A DNA stretch of 64,000 nucleotides from Culex pipiens pallens (lineage: Eukaryota; Arthropoda; Insecta; Diptera; Culicidae): positions 98,977,437 through 99,041,436 of the forward strand of contig NC_068937.1 in the NCBI RefSeq assembly GCF_016801865.2, given 5' to 3'. This document shows positions 46,091 to 55,857 of this stretch, piece after piece (the first letter of the stretch is position 1; each line of letters starts with the position of its first letter). The translations under genes and the position numbers were made by a program. Under the pieces are notes generated by a model. It was not told the DNA's origin. It did no database searches and saw only the letters and a list, made by a program, of their open reading frames with translations.

Positions 46091-47297
46091 TAACCGTAAA
46101 ACGGGGTAACTTTGATAGCCACCCTTTTGATAGGTTTGAGAATTTTTCGCAAGATGAAGAGTACACATTAAATACGTACGGAATGGTGTACAAAGTACCT
46201 CAAGGAGAACTTTTCATAAATTTTTGAAAAGTTTAAAAAGTTAGTTAACTATAATTACGAAAATGTTCATGATAGGCATTATTTCAAACTTCTCGAAGTG
46301 TCATGATTTTCTCAATGAACATGATTTTGAATCGGAAAACGGAATGCATTTTCGGATTCTTTGGACAATTTTCCACTAAGAGAAGGTAAAATAAGTTTGT
46401 AAATAATAAGTAATATCAACAAAACATTTTTTTTTTTAAACTTCAAATTTATAGGCAATTTCATTTGAACAAATTTCATGTAAAATGTGAAAACTTGTGT
46501 TTCGTGCTTTGAGCTCAGTTTAAAATGCAATATAAATCGATATTTTTACAAACAAAACTAGTTTTAACGAATTTAATGAATTTTTTTGACTTTTTAGCAA
46601 TGTGACCTAAAATCATCAAGAAAAACTATGACTATCAAAGTTACCCCGGAATTCAAACTAAGAGATTTTAACGTAACTATTTTTCTAAACACTATTGATT
46701 TTTTTATTTTTCAAAAATAGTGCATGGACTTTCTATGGCCTATACTAGTACATGTGCTAAAAATAATAAGGCCGTTGCAAATTTTTTTCAAAGTTTATGT
46801 TTCCCCCCCCCCCCCACCCTTCAAAGTTGGGCAAAAAAAATATTTTTTCGAAAAACTTCAAAATTTTAATGAAAATTAAAGTTTAACCATCTGAAAACCA
46901 GTTAAAATGCATTTTTCCGCGTTTATAATCATATTTAGCATGTTTGAACTCCTTTGAAAACATTTTAAATTTTCATGAAATACCAATGTACAGTCCCACG
47001 AAAAGTTTTTTTTTTTTCCAAAAAAAAATTTCGTCAATACCTCGATATTACTAATGATTGGAAAGCAACTGTACGGCTGTAAAATGCATTTTAAAACCCT
47101 TTTTACATCCAAATGTTGAAAACTAGGCTTGTAATTTTTTTTTTTTTGCCCCCCCCCCCCCCTCGACTTTGGTCAGAGCCGAGGGACATAAACTTCAAAA
47201 AATATTTGCAACGGCCTAATCTTAAGAAAAACCTTACCAGTTGGAAAATATTCCAAAAAAAAATTGAAATCCTATCAAAGTAACCCCGGTTTACGGT
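46091..47297. mobile_element. CCGTAAA..GGGGTAACTTTGATAG terminal-repeat element
   Basis: The left end ACCGTAAAACGGGGTAACTT, then TGATAG, is inverted at the right as CTATCAAAGTAACCCCGGTT, then TACGGT. A third copy of the motif in reverse (CTATCAAAGTTACCCCGG, 46630-46648) lies inside. The element at 46771-47219 is inserted near the right end. A clear TSD is not visible. Confidence 0.7.
46771..47219. mobile_element. AGGCCGTTGCAAAT-end MITE with C-runs
   Basis: Inverted ends AGGCCGTTGCAAATTTTTTT and AAATATTTGCAACGGCCT. A C14 run follows the left end (about 46803-46816) and another about 14-base C run precedes the right end (47149-47162). Because both C-runs are on the same strand, these inner parts are not inverted. 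A degenerate copy is at 42419. Confidence 0.78.
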
Positions 47298-48229
47298 ATA
47301 TGGAAACATCAACTTATTGTATTTCAATTGCTTTTGTCGATTGCAATTAAATACTCTGATATCATTAAATTAAAAAAAAATAATCAAATTTCATTGGTCG
47401 CTGCAAGTTTTTTTTATAGTTCAATTTTTCAACACACCAGTATATTTAAAAAAATCAATGAGGCATGATAACATTTATAAAAACAAAATTTGGATCCTAT
47501 TCTTCTTTACAAATTATCCTTTTTGCGTTGTTGTGCAACTTAACTAAAATATTTTATAACGATATTATACACAAAAAAATTTTTTATTTTTTTGAAAATG
47601 CATATTCAATAGTTTTTCATGAGTTATTCATCGAATTTCTTTAAACTATTAAAATTTTTGAACAGTATATTTTTTGCTCCCTGAATTCTTCACTCATATT
47701 GAGACATTTTTTAATATTTTAAAAATATTTGCAGTGATCTTTGTTTCCAGTATGGTTAATTTGCTTTTTCAAGCATTTTTTAAAACAAAGATTTATCCCT
47801 TAAGAGTTGGTTTGAAAACTATATGGATTTTTGCTTACTCATTTAATAAAAAAACAATTTTAATCAAGTTCCTCTAAAAAGAAAAACTAAAGTAAAGTAA
47901 AAACTGTTAGAATTATAAATTTAGTGTATTTATTTTTTATTTTTACGAAATGAATAATATTGTTTTCTTGCGCCATTTTTAAGTTAAATAATTGATTCTG
48001 AAAATATCTATAGAGAAATAATAAGAATCAAATTCAAACATAAAGCATGCTCTAATTTCAAACAAAAAAAAAAAACGGAAAAAATACAAGTTTAAAATCC
48101 AAAAAAATACTTTTAATTAGCAACATTTTATTGCAAAAGTAAAAAAAAAGTATATGTTCGTAATTAAATGTTAAGTACAATTTGTGAAAAATTGAAGTGA
48201 TTTTTTTTAGTTTGGACAATCAACTAATT

Positions 48230-48357
48230 TATTGAATATTTGATGAACAGCCTAAAGGGCCGGTCATAGATCTATTTTGAAAAGCTGTCACGGGCCGGAT
48301 AAAATGGCTTGTCGGGCCGGATCCGGTCCGCGGGCCGTACGTTGGGCAGGCCTGGTG
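48230..48357 (-). mobile_element. hAT-like terminus
   Basis: Read on the minus strand it begins CAGGCCTGCCCAACGTACGG, followed by GGCCCG/CCGGATC-rich sequence. This is the layout of many hAT ends (CAGGNNTGNCCAAC with GGCCCG repeats). The other end and the 8-bp TSD were not found, so it is a fragment. Confidence 0.5.
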
Positions 48358-48735
48358 TAGAGAAAGCTGCAAATTTAAAAAATATTTATTCCCTTTTGGT
48401 CCTCCTACTACATGAACCACCCTTATGACCTTAAAAAATATGTATAAAACTATTTAAAAGTTTGGTAAAACTTTAAAGTTTGGCCATGCCGTTTGCGTAC
48501 GAAATTGTTGTATTGAGGCACCGTAAATACAAAATTTTTATTCAACAGTACGCTTAAGTCGCTTATCAGAGTTTTGTAAGATGTTCAATAATTTGTCCAC
48601 GTGTTTTCTACAATTTAAATCCAACTCAAGATTTTTGATTCGTCAGCCTGGAATTAATTTAAGAAGTAGTAGGACGAAAAGAGAATAAATATCACTGAAT
48701 TTTAAAATTTGCAGCTTTTTTTACACTAAAATTGT
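48358..48735. repeat. inverted repeat around AGCTGCAAATTT arms
   Basis: The left arm AGAAAGCTGCAAATTT continues into TTTATTCCCTTTTGGTCCT. The right arm has AGGACGAAAAGAGAATAAAT and AAATTTGCAGCTTTTTTTAC. Together they make a foldback of about 380 bp next to the hAT-like end. Confidence 0.7.
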
Positions 48736-49209
48736 TGTAACTATTCAGAGATTTGAGGTAATAGCTTGTTTATTCTGCAATTTTTTCAGGGATGTTATTT
48801 GCTACAAATCCACGTCAACAGTTTTCATAAACACGAATAAAGTTGATTTTTCCAGATGAATTTGAAAAAAAAAATAGGAAAAAATCTATGTTGCGGCTAT
48901 TACCGAAACTGACGACACAGATAAACATTTTTCTATGATATAGGATGTTTAAGGAACTCCAAACTGGTGTTTTGATGAAATAACAACAAAAAATATCATA
49001 ATTTCAGCAATTTATTTAATACTTTTTCGTGATTTTTGCTTAAATATGTTGTATAAAAACTTCAAAATAAGATAAAATCAATTTTCACCGATAGAATTTT
49101 TTGAAAAACAGTTTCCCTGACTCGGGACAGTCCCCCCAACAAGCTCCAGAAAGAATAAACGAGGTTCATTCAAGTTTTATAAAAACAACCTTTAGACAAG
49201 CCGTGGGAG

Positions 49210-50802
49210 CAAAGCAGAACATAAGTAAAATTAAGACAGCTTTTTAAGCCAAATTTTTTGCATAGTGTTTTGATTTTAGTATTGATTTAATATAAAACAG
49301 GAACAGAACAAAACAGTTAGTACACCGATTTCCAATTTTATTGCTTTAAAATTTCCTGTATCTATTCAGACTCAATTCCCGACTCAATTCAGCGATTTCA
49401 AAAAAGTTTCCACGTGGTTTATGGATGGTCCCTTTTTTGAAATATTGATTGTTTGCCGGAATAATGATTAAAAATTAAATAATTTCAACAGCACAGCAAA
49501 GAAGAAAGTTATCGTCTTCTTATTCCAAAAGTGTCAGTCTTACGAATCTTATGCTGCAGCAATCTGATTGTGAAAATAGTCAAACTTCGTTGTTAATTAT
49601 TCAGTAGACAATAATTGTATAAAGTACTTTAAAAAATGTATCGATGATTCTGGTATTTATTTTAAATACCATAATATTTGTAATAATTATCTAAGTGCAC
49701 AATACTCTGGTTGATTTGCACCGTTAAACATCTTTTTTTCATTTAAAAAGTTCCTTAGGTTGATGGTTTTATGAAACCCCTTCTCAGAAAACATTCTTAT
49801 ACTAAATCGCACTGCTCACTCATCCATTAATCCCCCAAAGTTATAACTAATTCAGCTCTCCATCAACTCCTCAACGGTCAGCAGCAGCAGCAGCGCAACA
49901 GCCAATTCAACCCGCGCCCTCGCACACACACACACGTACATCACACATACACACCCCCACCCACACTCAAACTCACATGCTCACTCACCTGTCCATCTCC
50001 GCCTTTCACCGGCGAGAAGGAAAATCGTTACAAGCTGAAAAACCATCACAAACTAAATCACTTAAAAATGTTGCTCCTGACAGGTTAGCTGCCTCGGAGT
50101 AGGGAGTTCCGAGGGTGGTAGATCGTCTCCAGGCCCACTAGCTGGACCGGGCCTTGTCTTTGGGCCGCCGTAGCTTCATAACTGGCCAGCGTCCAGTTGT
50201 TTAAACTTGTGCCGTCGTGCCGTCTCTTTCCAGCGCGCAGTTCGTCCTTCTTTCATCAAGCCAGCGGAGAAAGCAGCCTCCAAGACTGCTGGCTGGACCA
50301 GACCAGGGGGTTGACCGACGTACACGGACTTCATGGAATGGAGTGGGAGACGGATTTTGGAAAGGGTGGAGGGTTGGGTCCGGAGAGCAAAACTTCTCGT
50401 TTCGCTTGACCGTTCTGATGTGGTCAGAGAAATGTGGAAAATAATAAGAAAGAAAGGTCCTTTTCCTCCGGAGAATAGTCCAGCTGGGCTGGCTAGAGTT
50501 TGGGGGCCGCATCTCGGAGATCTCGGTCGGTCGGTTGGTTGGTCCGTCCGTACGTAGGAAGGTAGGTACGATACCTTCATTTATGTAAATTGCAGACTCA
50601 CACAGCAAGGAGAGACCCCGAGCGAAGAAGAAGAAGAGATGCCTCCCTTTTGCTTGGCTGGACCGGTTCGAGAGTCCGGACCAACGACGGAGTGTGGTGT
50701 CCAGTGGGTTCCTTCCTTCTGCGGATGGACTGCTGGCCAAAGGGTGCCGCGCAGATATTTTCCAGCAGAGTCGGATCGTAGGTGAAATGAGCCAACTTGT
50801 TT
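49210..50802. other. unassigned sequence
   Basis: AT-rich up to about 49850, then GC-richer with CAG (49879-49893) and CA-rich stretches (49924-49975). Frames of 130-180 codons on the minus strand at 50176-50740 have no recognised domain and overlap in different frames. The 17-mer GTAGCTTCATAACTGGC at 50170-50186 recurs inside the next array. Confidence 0.4.
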
Positions 50803-51425
50803 ACTTTTTGCTTTTTTGCTTTTTTGCTTTTTTGCTTTTTTGCTTTTTTGCTTTTTTGCTTTTTTGCTTTTTTGCTTTTTTGCTTTTTTGCTTTTTTGCT
50901 TTTTTGCTTTTTTGCTTTTTTGCTTTTTTGCTTTTTTGCTTTTTTGCTTTTTTGCTTTTTTGCTTTTTTGCTTTTTTGCTTTTTTGCTTTTTTGCTTTTT
51001 TGCTTTTTTGCTTTTTTGCTTTTTTGCTTTTTTGCTTTTTTGCTTTTTTGCTTTTTTGCTTTTTTGCTTTTTTGCTTTTTTGCTTTTTTGCTTTTTTGCT
51101 TTTTTGCTTTTTTGCTTTTTTGCTTTTTTGCTTTTTTGCTTTTTTGCTTTTTTGCTTTTTTGCTTTTTTGCTTTTTTGCTTTTTTGCTTTTTTGCTTTTT
51201 TGCTTTTTTGCTTTTTTGCTTTTTTGCTTTTTTTGCTTTTTTGCTTTTTTGCTTTTTTGCTTTTTTGCTTTTTTGCTTTTTTGCTTTTTTGTAGCTTCAT
51301 AACTGGCTTTTTGCTTTTTTGCTTTTTTGCTTTTTTGCTTTTTTGCTTTTTTGCTTTTTTGCATTTTTCCTTTTTTGCTTTTTTGCTTTTTTGCTTTTTT
51401 GCTTTTTTGCTTTTTTTTGCTTTTT
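50803..51425. repeat. (GCTTTTTT)n 8-bp microsatellite with a 17-nt foreign insert
   Basis: About 78 units. Edges TTTACTTTTTGC and GCTTTTTAGTTT are the same as those of the 7-bp array at 374-914. It is perfect except for a T expansion near 51231, the 17-nt insert at 51291-51307, and variant units at 51361-51370 and 51411-51419. The long LLFCFFAF frames are repeat by-products. Confidence 0.97.
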
Positions 51426-53100
51426 AGTTTTCGATTCGGCACTGGTTACTCTAGATATCCTCCAACAAAACCCCCGAAAGAGCCAAGGTGGGACTCGCCG
51501 GATAATGCTCGGTCAAGTTTGCTTACCGGTAGAATACGAACTACGCCGGGACAGCAAAAGGGACTTCTGCGACGACACCGAAGACGACGACCGAGTAAGT
51601 GGAATGGGATCAGAACCTGCCGGGCACGGAAAAGTACGAAATACGAAATGGACCAAAACTTAAACCGCGTCGCCTCATTCCTGGCATCGCTTCCATTATT
51701 TCAACCATATAAAATATTCCTCCCGGCCCTGGTCATCATCATCGTCGTCCAGCTGGACATCCTTTTCGAGGTAAAAGGGGGACCCAACTCGTCCTTTTCG
51801 GAACTCTCGTGCACAGAAAACCATTACACATTACATAATCCACCGAGGACCGACTCGACTTGGACTTGGACTTGGACCCGGTCTACCGCGTCTCGTAGTC
51901 CAGCGATGCTTTTTGTTTAACAAAATATTCAGCATCTCGCAAGATGACTCCGGGCCAGCTGGTGACCACTCCCGGAGGGGGCAGGGGGAGAATGGTCCAT
52001 CCGTGTGGCATATTAGATGGTCTACGAACGAAACCCTTTCCAGTGAACCTTAAGCAAGACTCGTCGCAAAACTGTTTGGTACACCTCACATGTGGAGCTG
52101 CAGTGACTCGATTAGGGTGGGAGAATAACTTAAAAGTTATTTTCATGAAAAAATTCTACTTTCTGAATGTTTTATTCAATATTTAAAAAAATTCTTCGAA
52201 ATTTTAGCTTTAACTTTGTCACCACTCCAACCAAATTCAACCGCCCTAACATTCTCTTAGCGTGCCAAATTGGGAATCCTTATCGTTCTCACTTTTCTCC
52301 GTTTTATTTAATGCTTCCTTCGAGCCGTTTTCCCCCACAACCTCATCAGATCTTCATCTCCTGTGGACCAAACTCACGCGGCGCAAGCCCAACCCCAACA
52401 CACTGCTTAGCAACGAAGCACCCAAGTCGGCGAGATGACCACCCCCCGAACCTTCCTCTTTAATTCCACGTGTACAAATTCTTCAACCTTGGTCATCCCG
52501 AAACCGCCGAACGAAACGTCTCATCTAGCAAATACGCCAAGTCCACTTTTGCGCTGCCCCTCACTGCCCATCGCACTACGAAAAGTCCCACTTTATCCGT
52601 GCTGACCGGTCCTGGTCCCATACCCCGAAACTAGGATCAACTCCGGATGGGTGCCTGCCCCCACGAATGCACACACGGTCCCGTACGAAGGGTTCATTTT
52701 CTTATTCATCTTCATATGCTAAAACAGAGCGCACAAGTAAAGCTACTCCTTCTAAAGTTACAAGGCTCTAAACGCACAGGTTGGAAGAATTATCATCACT
52801 TTCGTAGTAACTTGGATATACAATGAAAACCCAACCGAGAGAACTAAGGACATCCAAGGTGGCTACCGCAGATTGTTTTGACTCGAACTGATCGCAATGG
52901 TTCATCCAAGTATTACGTTACACATTGTACGGTCCAAATATTCAATATTATCCCTTTTTCAAATGTTAGCTTTGATTTCACAATGTTCAATTTATTTTTT
53001 TCGCAAACATTACAAAATTTCACAAACATTTAATTTTTAACATTAAACAAAGAACCATTGGCATTGGAAAATGGGGTGTTGTTTCTCAACAACCAGAGGT
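51426..53100. other. unassigned sequence
   Basis: GC-richer with GACGAC runs (51570-51600) and CTTGGACTTGGACTTGG (51857-51876). Open frames up to about 160 codons continue from the microsatellite but show no domain. I see no supported gene. Confidence 0.4.
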
Positions 53101-53497
53101 CAAATTTTTGTTTTTGTTTTTGTTTTTGTTTTTGTTTTTGTTTTTGTTTTTGTTTTTGTTTTTGTTTTTGTTTTTGTTTTTGTTTTTGTTTTTGTTTTTG
53201 TTTTTGTTTTTGTTTTTGTTTTTGTTTTTGTTTTTGTTTTTGTTTTTGTTTTTGTTTTTGTTTTTGTTTTTGTTTTTGTTTTTGTTTTTGTTTTTGTTTT
53301 TGTTTTTGTTTTTGTTTTTGTTTTTGTTTTTGTTTTTGTTTTTGTTTTTGTTTTTGTTTTTGTTTTTGTTTTTGTTTTTGTTTTTGTTTTTGTTTTTGTT
53401 TTTGTTTTTGTTTTTGTTTTTGTTTTTGTTTTTGTTTTTGTTTTTGTTTTTGTTTTTGTTTTTGTTTTTGTTTTTGTTTTTGTTTTTGTTTTTGTTT
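53101..53497. repeat. (GTTTTT)n 6-bp microsatellite
   Basis: About 65 perfect hexamers. Begins after CCAGAGGTCAAA and ends GTTTTGAGGCATG. Frames through it (FVFVFV, KNKNKN) are by-products. Confidence 0.97.
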
Positions 53498-53869
53498 TGA
53501 GGCATGCCAAAAGCCAAAAATCTTACAATATACAAAATTTATTTCTGAAAGAAAATAATACTTCAAAATTCTCAAACATGGTAGAAGCTAAAATAGACTC
53601 GAAACTATGCCAACCTAAACGTTCAGCATCCAGATTCAACGTAACAGCTCTCCATGTAACCTTGGAAAACAACAACAGCAATCTACATCGACTTTCTCAT
53701 GGATGGAACACCGGTCCAGGTCCGGAACAAAAAACCACCCACTTTTCCTTCGATGGGCCGAAAGATTCACCAACAACAACAGCATCCCAAACTCCAACCC
53801 TTTCCTCAGTCTTTATTCTAATGTCCAGCAGGACCGTCGGGACGTCCAACGCCATCGTCGTCCTTCGAG

Positions 53870-53912
<43 letters not shown>

Positions 53913-54601
53913 TCGCGTTTGTCCGGAGGAGAGGCCCTGAAACTTCTACCGGTTTCACCACTCGGGGTGGTCATTGGTACCTTCTAGCTTTTACTTGTGA
54001 GTCTAGGAACCGATTCTGTTTCGGGCCGTTATCTTGGCTCACATGTCGTGGAGAAGGTGGGTGGGTTAGGACGTTCTACGGTTCATAGTTTGACGGAGAG
54101 AGTTTCGAAAAGTGTTGATTTTAGTTTCGTGTTTTAAAGTTTCAGAAAATTGATTTATTTCCTTCAACAATAAATCTAATTTAACAAAATTTTATAAATT
54201 TACTTTATATTGTAATTCTCTAGAATTTTAAAGTTAAAAAAAAAGTTTAAAAATCCAAGAAACACTGCTCCGTCCCGATTCTCTGGTTCAGACGCCCCAC
54301 TGCCACGGCCAGTCCGGCCAAACAAGAACCGGTTGGATGGACGGGCTTGTACCGAATAGATGGATGGATGGATGGACAGGGCGGCAGCCCGGTAGCCCTG
54401 GTAGCCTCTGCTGCGGATGGATGGACATGGACAAGAAAAACGTCAAACGAAAGGCAATCCTCGAGCCAGCTTCTAAGGAACATGGCTTGGCTCGACTGGA
54501 CCGAGCTTTCGTTTCGTTTCGTCCTGACCAAGTTCTGCTGAGTCTGATATGCGTCGTCCCTGGTGAGAAGTCGTTTTCTGGTTAAGGGGTTAACTAAGTG
54601 A
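53498..54601. other. unassigned sequence
   Basis: Contains a (TG)n run at 53869-53909 and a GATG-type run at 54357-54375. The open frame that enters from the hexamer array and continues to 53940 has no recognised domain. Confidence 0.4.
53869..53909. repeat. (TG)n microsatellite
   Basis: About 20 TG units. Confidence 0.95.
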
Positions 54602-55750
54602 ATCCTTGATAAATTGATGAATTGATAAATTGATAAATTGATAAATTGATAAATTGATAAATTGATAAATTGATAAATTGATAAATTGATAAATTGATAA
54701 ATTGATAAATTGATAAATTGATAAATTGATAAATTGATAAATTTATAAATTGATAAATTGATAAATTGATAAATTGATAAATTGATAAATTGATAAATTG
54801 ATAAATTGATAAATTGATAAATTGATAAATTGATAAATTGATAAATTGATAAATTGATAAATTGATAAATTGATAAATTGATAAATTGATAAAATGATAA
54901 ATTGATAAATTGATAAATTGATAATTGATAAATTGATAAATTGATAAATTGATAAATTGATAAATTGATAAATTGATAAATTGATAAATTGATAAATTGA
55001 TAAATTGATAAATTGATAAATTGATAAATTGATAAATTGATAAATTGATAAATTTATAAATTGATAAATTGATAAATTGATAAATTGATAAATTGATAAA
55101 TTGATAAATTGATAAATTGATAAATTGATAAATTGATAAATTGATAAATTGATAAATTGATAAATTGATAAATTGATAAATTGATAATTTGATAAATTGA
55201 TAAATTGATAAATTGATAAATTGATAAATTGATAAATTGATAAATTGATAAATTGATAAATTGATAAATTGATAAATTGATAAATTGATAAATTGATAAA
55301 TTGATAAATTGATAAATTGATAAATTGATAAATTGATAAATTGATAAATTGATAAATTGATAAATTGATAAATTGATAAATTGATAAATTGATAAATTGA
55401 TAAATTGATAAATTGATAAATTGATAAATTGATAAATTGATAAATTGATAAATTGATAAATTGATAAATTGATAAATTGATTAATTGATAAATTGATAAA
55501 TTGATAAATTGATAAATTGATAAATTGATAAATTGATAAATTGATAAATTGATAAATTGATAAATTGATAAATTGATAAATTGATAAATTGATAAATTGA
55601 TAAATTGATAAATTGATAAATTGATAAATTGATAAATTGATAAATTGATAAATTGATAAATTGATAAATTGATAAATTGATAAATTGATAAATTGATAAA
55701 TTGATAAATTGATAAATTGATAAATTGATAAATTGATAAATTGAAAAAAA
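54602..55750. repeat. (TTGATAAA)n 8-bp satellite, reverse of the 28334 array
   Basis: About 143 units of the exact complement of TTTATCAA. Rare single-base variants occur (for example near 54742, 55053 and 55187) and one unit is shortened near 54925. Degenerate units at both edges match those of the array at 28334-28878. Only the minus strand is stop-free, which explains the 432-codon frame there. Confidence 0.97.
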
Positions 55751-55857
55751 TGATAAATTGACTAAAGATAAATGATAAATGATAAATTGATAAATGATCA
55801 AATTGCAAAATTGATAAATCGACAAATGCATCAAATACCCAATCACCCAAGCACCCA
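55751..55857. repeat. transition zone between two 8-bp satellites
   Basis: Irregular units change stepwise from TTGATAAA-like (AAATGATAAATTG) through AATTGCAAAATTGATAAATC and CATCAAATACCC to CCCAATCA. The bases AAT and an 8-nt spacing persist across the junction. Confidence 0.8.

Larger units (their letters stand above)
45732..49209. mobile_element. foldback element with about 357-bp inverted arms, holding nested elements
   Basis: The left arm (45732-46088) begins GGAGCACGGCTTGTCTAAAG. The right arm (48855-49209) ends CTTTAGACAAGCCGTGGGAG. Further matching landmarks are CTGTCCCGAGTCAGGGAAAC with GTTTCCCTGACTCGGGACAG, and GATAATAGCCGC with GCGGCTATTACC. The 2.8-kb loop holds the elements at 46091-47297 and 48230-48735. 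No transposase. Confidence 0.88.

Noticed and set aside
50176..50740. 134- and 179-codon minus-strand frames as host genes
   Set aside because: They overlap in different frames over GC-richer sequence, have no domain and no supporting splice or start signals.
50801..51442. Lys-rich (KAKKQKSK) and Phe/Leu/Cys-rich reading frames
   Set aside because: All frames of (GCTTTTTT)n are open. The same applies at 372-1119 and 53030-53940.
51426..51920. Gene continuing out of the microsatellite (frame to 51920)
   Set aside because: The open frame starts inside the repeat. The downstream part is low-complexity (TWTWTWT) and unrecognised.
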